From NCBI RefSeq assembly GCF_036206005.1, contig NZ_CP108143.1:4989501-5053500 (forward strand): a stretch of DNA of 64,000 nucleotides, in the 5' to 3' direction. Below, piece after piece: positions 1 through 8,191 of the stretch; position 1 is the first letter of the stretch; each line of letters begins with the position of its first letter. Origin of the DNA: Streptomyces sp. NBC_00178. Lineage in GTDB: Bacteria; Actinomycetota; Actinomycetes; Streptomycetales; Streptomycetaceae. Both the position numbers and the translations under genes were made by a program. The notes below the pieces were generated by a model. It searched no databases. It worked only from the letters and a program-made list of their open reading frames with translations, and had not been told where the DNA came from.

Positions 1-841
1 GCACCGCGGCCTGCAGTTCGCGGATGTGCGGGACGGAGAGCACGTCGCCGCCGGCCAGCACCGTGTGCAGCCCGCTGAACGCCTTGACGTCCACGTCGAT
101 CTGCCGGTGGAAGAGCGCGGCCGTCAGCCAGAGCACGGTGATGCCCTCGTCGCGCAGCAGGGCGCCGAGCTCCTCCGCCTGGATCTGCCGCGGCGGGGCG
201 AGCACCAGCCGGGCCCCGTTGAGGAGAGCCCCCCAGATCTCGAACGTGGCGGCGTCGAAGGCGACGGGCGCGAGCTGCAGGATCCGGTCGTCGGCGCCCA
301 GCTCCACGTAGTTGGGGTCCGTCACCAGGTTGGTGATGTTGCGGTGCTCGACCATGACGGCCTTCGGGCGGCCGGTGGATCCCGAGGTGTACATCAGGTA
401 GGCGAGGTCGCCGGGCCGGACCCCGGCGGTCTCCGGCGGCAGGGGCAGGTCCGCCGCGGGACGGGACGGGACCCGCAGGACCGGGATGCCGTACGCCGAG
501 AACCGGCCGGCATCGTCCGGCTCGCACAGGACGGCACGTACCTCCGCGTCCGCGAACACCTCGGCCACCCGTGCGGCCGGGTCATCGAGGCCGATGGGGA
601 CGAACGCCGCGCCGGCCCCCAGCACGCCGAGCAGCGCGGCGACGAGTTCGGGGGAGCGCTCCAGGCAGACCGCGATCCGGTCGCCCGCCGTCGCCCCCGC
701 ACGGTCCGTGAGCTCCCGCGACACCTCTCGCGCCCAGCGGTCGAGCCCGGCGTAGGTCAGGTGGTCGTCACCGGCGGAGACCGCCACGGTGCCGGGGGTG
801 TCGGCGGCCCGACGGCGAAACGCTGCGACTACCGATGTCAT
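1..841 (-). CDS. NRPS-type amino acid adenylation domain protein (C-terminus off window)
   Basis: The reading frame is open from ATG at 841 down to the window edge (280 codons), with an AGAGGAG ribosome site just upstream. ANL-family motifs occur in order: the nucleotide loop YTSGSTGRPK, then FDAATFEIW, then VLWLTAALF and LAGGD. Aligned to GrsA, the first specificity residues read D235 A236 F239 W278 L299 G301, which resembles the classic valine-type code (D-A-F-W-I/L-G). I therefore infer an aliphatic amino acid substrate, Val or Ile class; the last code residues lie outside the window. No condensation domain precedes it, so it probably loads the free-standing PCP at 3.3 kb. It is transcribed divergently from the SDR gene at 1085. 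Confidence 0.88.
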   Translation of the reverse strand, partial: MTSVVAAFRRRAADTPGTVAVSAGDDHLTYAGLDRWAREVSRELTDRAGATAGDRIAVCLERSPELVAALLGVLGAGAAFVPIGLDDPAARVAEVFADAEVRAVLCEPDDAGRFSAYGIPVLRVPSRPAADLPLPPETAGVRPGDLAYLMYTSGSTGRPKAVMVEHRNITNLVTDPNYVELGADDRILQLAPVAFDAATFEIWGALLNGARLVLAPPRQIQAEELGALLRDEGITVLWLTAALFHRQIDVDVKAFSGLHTVLAGGDVLSVPHIRELQAAV

Positions 842-1084
842 CGGCCTGTCTCCTCTCGAGGTGCCCGGGGCGGCAGAGTCCGCGAACCGGCTCGAATGCC
901 GGTGGAACCGGCCACGTCCTCGCCCGGGTCGAGGCACGCGCGAGGGCGGCCCTGTTCACTGAATTGCCGGCTCCGCTTAGGGCCCGTCCGGCCCCGTTCC
1001 GCCGGACACGCCCGTAGGGCCGACGGTCTCTCCGTCAGCCACCCCACCATCCGGGCCGGTACCGCACTCGACGGGAGTACCACC

Positions 1085-1930
1085 GTGACCATTCTCGTAA
1101 CCGGGGCACGCGGCAACGTCGGCCGCCGCGTCCTCGACCGCCTGCACACCGCGGGCCACACCCTGCGCGCATCCGGCCGCACACCCGGGGAGTTGAGCGT
1201 TCCGGCCGGAGTGGACACCGTCCGGCTGGACCTGAACGAGCCGGACACCTTCGACGCCGCCCTCGACGGCGTGGAAAAGGTGTTCCTGTACGCCGAGTCC
1301 GAAGGCGCCAAGGACCTCTTCGCCGCCGCGGCCGGGGCAGGGGTCCGGCACGTCGTCCTGCTGTCCTCGTCCACGGTCGGCGGCCCCGACGCCGAGACCG
1401 ACGCCCTGGCCCTGCTCCACGCGGCCGTCGAGGACGCGCTCGCCGAGTCGTCGCTGCCGGGCACCGTGCTGCGGCCGGGCGCCTTCGACAGCAACGCGTT
1501 CGGGTGGAGCGACGCCATCCGCAGGGGACAGCCCGTCGAACTGCCGTACACGCACGCCCACACCGCGCCCATCCACGAGGGCGACATCGCCGACGTCGCC
1601 GCGGCCGCCCTGGCCGACGAGACGCTCGTGGGCCGGACCCTCACCCTCTCCGGACCGCAGTCGCTGACCTTCCGCGAGCAGCTCGGCATCCTCGGGGAAC
1701 TCCTCGGACGCGAGATCCCGGTACGGGAACTCACCCGGGACCAGGCGGTCGAGCAGATGGGCCGGTTCGTCCCCGCGCCGATCCTCGCCTCGCTCCTCGG
1801 CCAGTGGGCCGCGGGGGTCGGGCGGCCTGCCGCGACCCCGGACACCGTGGAACGCATCACCGGACGGCCGGCGCGGACCTTCCGCCAGTGGGCCGGGGAG
1901 AACCTCGGCGCGTTCGCCGCCCAGGACTGA
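1085..1930 (+). CDS. NmrA-like NAD(P)-binding SDR-type oxidoreductase
   Basis: This 281-aa protein begins at GTG 1085 behind a GGGAG site. The N-terminus holds a dinucleotide-binding loop, TGARGNVGRRV, and the remainder resembles atypical short-chain dehydrogenases of the NmrA/quinone reductase type (VVLLSSSTVGG, then VLRPGAF). Members in aromatic polyketide clusters act as reductases or NADP-dependent tailoring enzymes, but the substrate cannot be read from the sequence. It diverges from the adenylation gene and is followed by a strong hairpin at 1984-2016, so it seems to form its own transcript. Confidence 0.85.
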   Translation: MTILVTGARGNVGRRVLDRLHTAGHTLRASGRTPGELSVPAGVDTVRLDLNEPDTFDAALDGVEKVFLYAESEGAKDLFAAAAGAGVRHVVLLSSSTVGGPDAETDALALLHAAVEDALAESSLPGTVLRPGAFDSNAFGWSDAIRRGQPVELPYTHAHTAPIHEGDIADVAAAALADETLVGRTLTLSGPQSLTFREQLGILGELLGREIPVRELTRDQAVEQMGRFVPAPILASLLGQWAAGVGRPAATPDTVERITGRPARTFRQWAGENLGAFAAQD

Positions 1931-1983
1931 TCGAGCGGGTCTCAAGAAGGGACTGCGAAGGTGCCCTCAGATTGCTCCTAAGC

Positions 1984-2016
1984 CGGTGGGCCGGGCGTCG
2001 TCCGCCCGGCCCACCG
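1984..2016 (+). terminator. Hairpin terminator after the SDR gene
   Basis: A 14-bp perfect inverted repeat (CGGTGGGCCGGGCG and its complement, loop TCGTC) lies about 55 bp after the SDR stop codon and before the flavoenzyme start. There is no T-run, as is usual for Streptomyces terminators. Confidence 0.6.
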
Positions 2017-2054
2017 TCGAACCGAGGGGCAGGTCCGTGACTTGGAGGTCCGGA

Positions 2055-3254
2055 ATGTACGACGTCATCGTGGTGGGGGCTCGCGTCGCGGGTGCCGCCT
2101 CCGCTCTGCTCCTGGCGCGGGCGGGCCATCGGGTGCTGCTCGTCGACCGGGCGCGGTTCCCCAGTGACACGCTCTCCACGCACTACATCCACCAGCCCGG
2201 TATCGCGCGCCTCGCCCGCTGGGGGGTGCTGGACGCGGTCCGCGCAACCGGCTGCCCGGCGCTGGACAGGACCGTCTACCAGGTCGAGGACGTCCGGCTG
2301 GACGGCGGCACCGTCCCGCACGAGGGACAGTCGGCCGCGTACGCACCGCGCCGGTACCTGCTGGACCAGATCCTGGTCGACGCGGCCGTGGCCGCCGGTG
2401 CGGAGTTCCGGGACGGCTGCTCCGTGTCCGGTCTCGTCTTCGACGGGGACCGCGTCGTCGGGGTCAAGTGCCGCTCGGCGGAGGGCAAGCCGGTCGAGGA
2501 GCGGGCACGCCTCGTGGTGGGTGCGGACGGGATGCGGTCGGCGGTGGCCAAGGCCGTCGACGCCCCGTACACGGTCCAGGACCCGCTGATGTCCTGCATC
2601 TACTTCAGCTACTGGCAGGGCATCAAGTCCCAGTTCGAGCTGTACGAGCGCCCCGGCCGCTGGATCGGCGCGATACCGACCAACGACGACGCCACCCTGA
2701 TCGCCGCCTACTTCCCGCAGGCGGAGTTCGACAAGGTGCGCGGCGAAGCGCTGGAGCACTACCTGGAGAACATCCGCACCACCGCGCCGGACCTGTACGC
2801 GCGGGCGATGGACGGCGGCGAACGCGTCGAACGGCTGCGCGGCACCGGGGACCAGCAGAACTTCTTCCGCACCCCGGCCGGCCCCGGCTGGGCGCTCGTC
2901 GGTGACGCCGCACACCACAAGGACTCGATCACCGCGCGCGGCATCAGCGACGCCTTCCTGCAGGCCGATCTGCTGGCCGCGTCGGTCGGCGGCGTACTCG
3001 ATGACCCGGCGCGGCTCGCCGAAGGGCTGCGGAAGTACGGGGAGGAGCTCCAGGACGAGCTCTTCGAGGGCTACCGCAACACCCTGTTCGTGAGCCGTCT
3101 GGAGGTCACACCCGACCGGATGGCGATGCTCCGCATGGTCAGCGGTTCCCAGAACCTGACGGAGCGCTACTTCGCGGTGGCCGCCGGCGGCATGTCCGTC
3201 GACGAGCTGTACGACGAGGAACTGCACAGCCGGCTCGAGACCGAAGCGGCATGA
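2055..3254 (+). CDS. FAD-dependent monooxygenase/dehydrogenase (PHBH/geranylgeranyl reductase-like fold)
   Basis: The product is 399 aa. It has an N-terminal FAD motif VGARVAGAASALLLARAG (residues about 6-23) and a second flavin-binding motif GDAAHHKDSITARGISDAF near residues 285-303, typical of class A flavin monooxygenases. The start ATG 2055 has GGAGG upstream. The halogenase signature WxWxIP is not evident, so I do not call it a halogenase. It precedes a free-standing PCP and a KASIII in a tight row, so it may oxidise an aminoacyl group held on that PCP; that role is inference. It could instead oxidise the polyketide core. Confidence 0.85.
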   Translation: MYDVIVVGARVAGAASALLLARAGHRVLLVDRARFPSDTLSTHYIHQPGIARLARWGVLDAVRATGCPALDRTVYQVEDVRLDGGTVPHEGQSAAYAPRRYLLDQILVDAAVAAGAEFRDGCSVSGLVFDGDRVVGVKCRSAEGKPVEERARLVVGADGMRSAVAKAVDAPYTVQDPLMSCIYFSYWQGIKSQFELYERPGRWIGAIPTNDDATLIAAYFPQAEFDKVRGEALEHYLENIRTTAPDLYARAMDGGERVERLRGTGDQQNFFRTPAGPGWALVGDAAHHKDSITARGISDAFLQADLLAASVGGVLDDPARLAEGLRKYGEELQDELFEGYRNTLFVSRLEVTPDRMAMLRMVSGSQNLTERYFAVAAGGMSVDELYDEELHSRLETEAA

Positions 3255-3313
3255 CGCCGACCGCGCCCCCGGACCGGGGCCGCCCACCGACGCAGAAGAC
3301 AACGGAGGCACCA

Positions 3314-3541
3314 GTGACCGCAACGGAGTGGGAGAGGGAGCTTTGCCTGATGTTCGGCGAAGTCCTCGGCATGCCGGACGTCGATGTGGAGGACAGCTTC
3401 TTCGACCTGGGCGGGCACTCCCTCCTGGCGTCCAAACTGACCCGGCGCGTCCAGGAGGCGTTCGGGATCAAGATCCCGGTACGCCGCATCTACCAGGCGC
3501 CCACCCCCGCGACTCTCGCGGCGTACCTCTACGCGTCCTGA
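3314..3541 (+). CDS. Free-standing peptidyl carrier protein (PCP)
   Basis: A 75-aa carrier protein carries the phosphopantetheine site DSFFDLGGHSLLASKL (Ser36). LGGHS is typical of NRPS-type carriers rather than the LGYDS type of the polyketide ACP at 34.6 kb. I choose GTG 3314 because GGAGG lies five bases upstream; an ATG at 3251 would overlap the flavoenzyme gene. It lies between the flavoenzyme and a KASIII, which suggests that an amino acid loaded by the adenylation enzyme is modified on it and then transferred. Confidence 0.92.
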   Translation: MTATEWERELCLMFGEVLGMPDVDVEDSFFDLGGHSLLASKLTRRVQEAFGIKIPVRRIYQAPTPATLAAYLYAS

Positions 3542-3554
3542 AGGAGAGACTGAC

Positions 3555-4598
3555 ATGCGCTGGAACAACCTCTACGTCGCCGGTGTGGGTGCGTACCTGC
3601 CCGAGCGGATCGAGACCGCCGAGGAGGCGATCGCCGCGGGCAGTTACACGGAGCAGAAGCGTTCGCTGAACGGCTTCCGCTCGGTCCACGTGGCCGCCGA
3701 CAACGAGACCGGCCCCACGATGGCGGCGATCGCGGGGCGCCGGGCGGTGGCCAGGTCCGGACACGAGCACGACGAGTTCGGCCTCGTCCTGCACAGCTAC
3801 ATCGGGCACCAGGGGCTCGACTTCTGGACCCCCGCGAGCTTCGTGCAGCGCGAGACGGTCGGCGGCACGGGCCCGGCGTTCGAGATCAAGCAGGGCTGCA
3901 ACGGCATGCTGGCGGCCTTCGAGGTCGCCTCCTCGTACGTGGCCTCCCGCCCCGATGTCACCGCGGCGCTCATCACGGGCGGCGACGCCTTCCGGATGCC
4001 CTACATCGACCGCTGGGGGTCGGACGAGCAGAACGTCGACGGCGACGGCGCCGCGGCCCTCGTCCTGTCCAGCCGCGGCGGGTTCGCCCGCGTCCGCGCC
4101 ACGTACTCGCACGCGGACCCCTCGCTGGAGCCGATGGGCCGCAGCGGGGCCGGCTGGACGGACGCGCCGTTCTCCGGGGGAGCCCCGGTCGGGGTCAGCG
4201 AGCGCAAGTCGGACTACCTGCTCGCCGAGGACATGGACTTCGACGACGCCATCGAGAAGATCTCCGCCAGCGTGCAGCTCTCGATGAAGCAGGCCCTCCA
4301 CGAGGCCGAGGTGGAGCTGCCCGACGTGCGGTACTTCCTCCACCAGAACCTCGCCCTGTCGATCGTGACCCACGGGCTCTACGGCCTGCTGGGCGTCGAC
4401 CGGGAGCGGACGACGCACGAGTGGGGCCTGGGCACCGGCATGGTCGGCACCGCCGACCCCGTGCTCGGACTGAACCGGGTCATGGAGAGCGGCGAGGCGA
4501 AGCCCGGGGACATGGTGGTCCTCCAGGCGGCCGGCGCGGGATACGTGTGGACGACGACGGTGCTGGAGATCCTCGACACCCCGGACTGGGCGAACTGA
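3555..4598 (+). CDS. KASIII-like acyltransferase, Cys type (CerJ/ChlB-like)
   Basis: This 347-aa thiolase-fold protein is related to ketoacyl-ACP synthase III. The nucleophile is Cys115 in KQGCNGML, and a histidine in FLHQN follows near residue 260. The usual KASIII asparagine motif is replaced by LGTGMVGTADP. Relatives of this divergent group in secondary metabolism (CerJ, ChlB3/ChlB6 types) transfer acyl groups from a carrier protein to a hydroxyl or another carrier rather than condense with malonyl-ACP. It starts 13 bp after the PCP stop behind GGAGA, so I infer it accepts the PCP-bound acyl group. Confidence 0.85.
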   Translation: MRWNNLYVAGVGAYLPERIETAEEAIAAGSYTEQKRSLNGFRSVHVAADNETGPTMAAIAGRRAVARSGHEHDEFGLVLHSYIGHQGLDFWTPASFVQRETVGGTGPAFEIKQGCNGMLAAFEVASSYVASRPDVTAALITGGDAFRMPYIDRWGSDEQNVDGDGAAALVLSSRGGFARVRATYSHADPSLEPMGRSGAGWTDAPFSGGAPVGVSERKSDYLLAEDMDFDDAIEKISASVQLSMKQALHEAEVELPDVRYFLHQNLALSIVTHGLYGLLGVDRERTTHEWGLGTGMVGTADPVLGLNRVMESGEAKPGDMVVLQAAGAGYVWTTTVLEILDTPDWAN

Positions 4599-4604
4599 CC
4601 GCGT

Positions 4605-4653
4605 ACGACGGCGGGGGAGAGACCGGGCCCTCCGGTCTCTCCCCCGCCGTCGT
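4605..4653. terminator. Strong hairpin between convergent genes (first of two)
   Basis: A 22-bp perfect stem (ACGACGGCGGGGGAGAGACC and onward, loop GCCCT) begins seven bases after the KASIII stop codon. It sits between the rightward KASIII gene and the leftward glycosylase gene and can terminate from either side. Confidence 0.7.
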
Positions 4654-4660
4654 GAGCCCC

Positions 4661-4698
4661 TGAGGGCCGTCCCGCCATCCCTGGCGGGACGGCCCTCA
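4661..4698. terminator. Second hairpin, overlapping the glycosylase stop codon
   Basis: A 17-bp perfect stem (TGAGGGCCGTCCCGCCA, loop TCCC) contains the stop codon of the leftward DNA glycosylase gene at 4696-4698. With the previous hairpin it forms a tandem barrier between convergent units. Confidence 0.6.
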
Positions 4699-5802
4699 GT
4701 CGAAGCGGAGGCCGCGCGTCGTCGCGGAGGCCGCCGCGAAGGCGAGCAGGGCGCTCCCCTCCTCGGCGACGGCGTCGCGGTCCTTCCTGCCCAGCGCGCC
4801 GAACGGCTCGATCACGAGGGTCGCCTCCTTGCGAGCCTGCTCGATCCGCCACAGCCCGCGTACGAAACCGTCCACGAGGAACGTCGACTTGATCAGGCCG
4901 TTACGGGTGAAGACCAGCTTGCGCTGCTCGTCCGTGAGGATGCGGCTGCGGTCGGCGTGCGACAGCAGGATGTTGTCGAACTCCGGCAGGAAGCGGACCG
5001 GCACGGGCATCCCCGGGTCGGGCAGGGGAGCGTCGGCGAGGTCGAGGAGCTCCAGCCCGTTCTCGTCGCGGAAGGTGCGCAACCGGGGCCTGAGCCGGTT
5101 CACCGAGTCGGCCAGCCGGGTCATTCCGGACCAGGTCTGGATGTCCTTGACGGTGGCGGGCCCGAAGGCCGCGAGATAGCGCTCGACCATCGCGTCGGGC
5201 GAGGTGCTCCGCGCGAGTGCCCCGCCGAGCCAGGACTCCGCCGTCGTGTGCACGGCCTGGCCGCTCTCGCCCCACAGTCCGCGCGGCGGCACCTGCACCA
5301 GCGGCACCAGATTGCGTACGGCATTGGCCAGGGCGAACGGATCCCGGTCCGGCCAGCGTTCGGCGAGCAGGGTGCCGAGACCGCCCAGCGTGAGCGGCTC
5401 CTTCTCGACCAGCTCACGGCCCAGCGCCACCACGGCCGCGGTGTCGAGCCCCGCCAGCTTCCGGCCGAAGGTGCCCTTCAGTCCCTGCTCCAGGGAGCCC
5501 TGGAGCACCGGCCGGAGCGCCAGGCAGTCCTGCGCCGTGACCAGGTGGATCGTGCCCCGCATCAGCACCAGCCGGACCACCTCGCGGTCCCTGAACCTGT
5601 CCGCCAGGTCCTCGGCACGGAACCCGGCCAGCCGGGTCCACAGCCCGATGTAGGGCGGGTTGGGCGCCTGGGCCTGCATCCCCACCAGGTGTCCGACCGC
5701 CTGCACGGCCGGCATGCCGGCGCGCTCCAGCAGCAGCTGCCGGGCCAGCAGGCTCCGGTTGAGCGCCCGTCGGTCCAGCAGGTTCGGGTCTCCTGTCACC
5801 AT
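4696..5802 (-). CDS. AlkZ-like DNA glycosylase (HTH_42 winged-helix family), likely self-resistance
   Basis: The 368-aa product matches the length and pattern of the AlkZ/YcaQ (HTH_42) family. Residues 43-45 are Q-A-Q within VGMQAQAPNPPYIGLW, the catalytic Q-phi-Q motif of the AlkZ branch; the YcaQ/AlkX branch has Q-phi-D. AlkZ of the azinomycin producer and homologues in trioxacarcin and hedamycin clusters remove bulky alkylguanine or crosslinked adducts from DNA. I use ATG 5802, with AAAGGA upstream; a longer frame to 5880 has no comparable site. It follows the MDR gene on the same strand but after a hairpin. The cluster role is inferred from family and location. Confidence 0.85.
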   Translation of the reverse strand: MVTGDPNLLDRRALNRSLLARQLLLERAGMPAVQAVGHLVGMQAQAPNPPYIGLWTRLAGFRAEDLADRFRDREVVRLVLMRGTIHLVTAQDCLALRPVLQGSLEQGLKGTFGRKLAGLDTAAVVALGRELVEKEPLTLGGLGTLLAERWPDRDPFALANAVRNLVPLVQVPPRGLWGESGQAVHTTAESWLGGALARSTSPDAMVERYLAAFGPATVKDIQTWSGMTRLADSVNRLRPRLRTFRDENGLELLDLADAPLPDPGMPVPVRFLPEFDNILLSHADRSRILTDEQRKLVFTRNGLIKSTFLVDGFVRGLWRIEQARKEATLVIEPFGALGRKDRDAVAEEGSALLAFAAASATTRGLRFD

Positions 5803-5834
5803 GACCGGATCCTTTCCTCGTATCCATGAAAAGA

Positions 5835-5874
5835 CGGTGGTGCCCCGGGACACGCGGACCCCGGGGCACCACCG
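5835..5874 (-). terminator. Hairpin between MDR reductase and glycosylase genes
   Basis: A 15-bp stem (CGGTGGTGCCCCGGG and its complement) lies in the 93-bp gap. It probably ends or attenuates the leftward P450/epoxide hydrolase/MDR transcript before the resistance gene. Confidence 0.5.
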
Positions 5875-5895
5875 CAGCACAGAAGACCGCCGGTC

Positions 5896-6918
5896 TCAGC
5901 TCATCCTGACCAGGACCGTGCCGCTGTACTTCCGGCCGAGCAGCGCCACGAACGCCTCCGGCAGCTCCGCGACCCCGCCCTCGACGACCGTGTGCGGGAA
6001 GACGATGCGCTCCTCGCGCAGCCAGGTGCTGAACTGGGCGTTCCAGTCCTCGATCTGGTCGGGCGTGTGCAGCGTCGCGAAGCCGCGCAGCGTCAGGTCC
6101 TTGGTGATGGCGGACATCAGGGGCAGCCGGGGACTGCCGCCGTCACCCGCGCCGTGCTGCCCGGACAGGGCACCGCACAGCGCGAACCGCGCCCCGCGGG
6201 CCGCGACCTGGACCGCGGCCTCGAACTGTTCGCCGCCCACGTTGTCGAAGACCACGTCGAGGCCGTCGGGCGCCAGTCCGGCGAGCTGCTCGGCCACCGG
6301 CCCCTCGTGGTAGTCGAACGCGGCGTCGAAGCCGAGCTCCTCGACCAGGAAGTCGATCTTCTCCTTGGACCCGGTGCTGCCGATGACGCGCTTGGCGCCC
6401 CGCAGCTTCGCTATCTGCCCGGCCAGCGCGCCGACACCGTTGGTGGCTCCCGACACGAACACGGTGTCGCCCTCGGCGACCGCCGCCGTACCGACCATTC
6501 CGTGCCAGGCCGTCGGCCCCTGGGACAGGAAGTACTCCGGGCCCGGCAGGAGGGAGCGGTCACGCTTGAAGAACCCGTGGGCGTTGCCGACCGCGTATTC
6601 GCGCCAGCCGGAGAAGTGCTCCACGAGATCGCCGACGGCGAGGGTGTCGCTGTTGGACGCGACCACCGTGCCGACGGTGCGGCCCCACATCGCGACGCCC
6701 GGCTGGAAGACCGGGATCGGCAGCTTCGTGCCGGGGTTCATCTGGTCGCGGGCCACCGAGCCGAGCGTCATCCAGTCGTTGCGTACGACGACCTCGCCGT
6801 CAGCGGGCGCGGCCAGCTCGCTCTCGCCGAACTCGAAGTGCTCCAGGGTGACGTCGTCGACCGGGTAGGCCGCAAGGCGGACCTCCCTGCTGACGGCGGG
6901 AAGTTCGACGCTGCTCAT
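5896..6918 (-). CDS. MDR-family NADP-dependent reductase (zinc-independent alcohol dehydrogenase/enoyl reductase type)
   Basis: The 340-aa protein has the medium-chain dehydrogenase layout: a GroES-like N-terminal half, then a Rossmann motif VSGATNGVGALAGQ near residues 150-165. The conserved zinc ligands of true alcohol dehydrogenases are absent. It resembles the leukotriene B4 dehydrogenase/curcumin reductase group, which reduces enones or quinones. Its ATG overlaps the P450 stop by ATGA, so the two are translationally coupled. The substrate is unknown. Confidence 0.85.
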   Translation of the reverse strand: MSSVELPAVSREVRLAAYPVDDVTLEHFEFGESELAAPADGEVVVRNDWMTLGSVARDQMNPGTKLPIPVFQPGVAMWGRTVGTVVASNSDTLAVGDLVEHFSGWREYAVGNAHGFFKRDRSLLPGPEYFLSQGPTAWHGMVGTAAVAEGDTVFVSGATNGVGALAGQIAKLRGAKRVIGSTGSKEKIDFLVEELGFDAAFDYHEGPVAEQLAGLAPDGLDVVFDNVGGEQFEAAVQVAARGARFALCGALSGQHGAGDGGSPRLPLMSAITKDLTLRGFATLHTPDQIEDWNAQFSTWLREERIVFPHTVVEGGVAELPEAFVALLGRKYSGTVLVRMS

Positions 6919-8159
6919 GTGGTGCTCCTTCTCAGGTGGACGGGGAGGCTGACCAGGTTGTGGTTCACATCGCCGGCCCTCCAGAGCAGCTCGCTCTCCG
7001 GCACGGCCAGCCGCGCGTCGGGGTAGCGGCCGGTCAGTTCCTCCAGGGCGACGGCGAGCTCCACCCGGGCCAGCGGCGCGCCCAGGCAGTGGTGGATGCC
7101 GTACCCGAACGCGAGGTGGGGATTGAGGGTCCGGCCGAAGTCGGCGGTGTGGGGGTCGGCGAACACCGACCCGTCACGGTTGGCGGAGGCGAAGGAGAGG
7201 AACACGGCGTCCCCGGCGGGGATGACCGCGCCGCCGATCTCCACGTCCTCCGTGGCGATCCGCGGCAGCCCCGAGGTGTCGTTGCCGGTCAGGTTGACCG
7301 TACGCAGGAGCTCCTCCAGCGCCGCCGGTACGTCCTCCGGGTGATCGCCGAGCCGACGCCAGACGTCGGTGTGGCGGTCGAGCAGCGTCAGGGCGAAGTT
7401 GGAGATCTGGCCGGCCGCCGAGTCGAAACCGCCGCCCAGCAGCGTGTAGCCGAGCCCGACCAGCTCCTCGAAGCCGAGCCGGTCCTCGCCGTCACGGGCG
7501 GTGATCAGGGCGGAGAGCACATCGTCGGCGGGCTCCGCCTGCTTGCCGGCCACCAGTCCGGCGATGTAGGCACCGAGGTTCTCGCGGCCCTCGACGGCCA
7601 GCTCCTCGGGACCCGACACATCGGCGAACTGGCGTACCCACGTGAGGAACTGGTCCCTGTCCTGCTCCGGGACACCCAGCAGCTCACAGATGACGGCCAT
7701 GGCCAGCGGAGCGGCGAAGCCCTCGACCAGATCCACCGGACCGCCGTCCGACTCCTTGTCCAGCGCGTCCAGGAGCCGGCCCGCAAGCTCCCGCACCCGG
7801 GGCCGCATCCCCTGGATCCGGGCCGGCGAGAACGCCTGCTCGGCCAGAACGCGCAGCCTGGTGTGGTCCGGCGGGTCGAGCGAGATGATCATTCCCGGCG
7901 GGGCCTGGAACAGCCCGCTGAAGGTGGGGGCGTCCGGCGCGTACGAGGCGGCGCGGCTGAAACGCGTGTCGTCCAGTACCGACCTGATGTCCTCGTGGCG
8001 GGTCACCAGCCAGGCATGACCGCCTCCGCTCCACCGCACCCGCGCGACGGGCCGCTCCGCGCGCAACTGCGTGAAGATCGGGTCGGGGCCCCGGTAACTC
8101 GTACCCGGGAACGGGAATTCGGGCAGGTCTTCACTCACCCCGGTCGTTCGGGCGGTCAT
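6915..8159 (-). CDS. Cytochrome P450
   Basis: This 414-aa class I bacterial P450 has the heme-binding loop FGYGIHHCLGAPLAR with ligand Cys358. The I-helix segment reads LGGGFDSAAGQ, so the usual AGxxT threonine is Ser or Ala, which may affect oxygen activation. An ExxR-type segment (ALEELLR) is present. ATG 8159 opens the frame MTARTTGVSEDLPEF. It lies between an epoxide hydrolase and an MDR reductase in one leftward operon, which fits oxidative tailoring such as epoxidation or hydroxylation of the polyketide; the reaction is inferred. Confidence 0.92.
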   Translation of the reverse strand: MTARTTGVSEDLPEFPFPGTSYRGPDPIFTQLRAERPVARVRWSGGGHAWLVTRHEDIRSVLDDTRFSRAASYAPDAPTFSGLFQAPPGMIISLDPPDHTRLRVLAEQAFSPARIQGMRPRVRELAGRLLDALDKESDGGPVDLVEGFAAPLAMAVICELLGVPEQDRDQFLTWVRQFADVSGPEELAVEGRENLGAYIAGLVAGKQAEPADDVLSALITARDGEDRLGFEELVGLGYTLLGGGFDSAAGQISNFALTLLDRHTDVWRRLGDHPEDVPAALEELLRTVNLTGNDTSGLPRIATEDVEIGGAVIPAGDAVFLSFASANRDGSVFADPHTADFGRTLNPHLAFGYGIHHCLGAPLARVELAVALEELTGRYPDARLAVPESELLWRAGDVNHNLVSLPVHLRRSTT

Positions 8160-8191
8160 GGGCAGTGCCTCCAGACGGAAGGTCTCGGGTC

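Noticed and set aside
2055..3254. Flavin-dependent halogenase
   Set aside because: The FAD motif is present but the halogenase WxWxIP signature is not evident.
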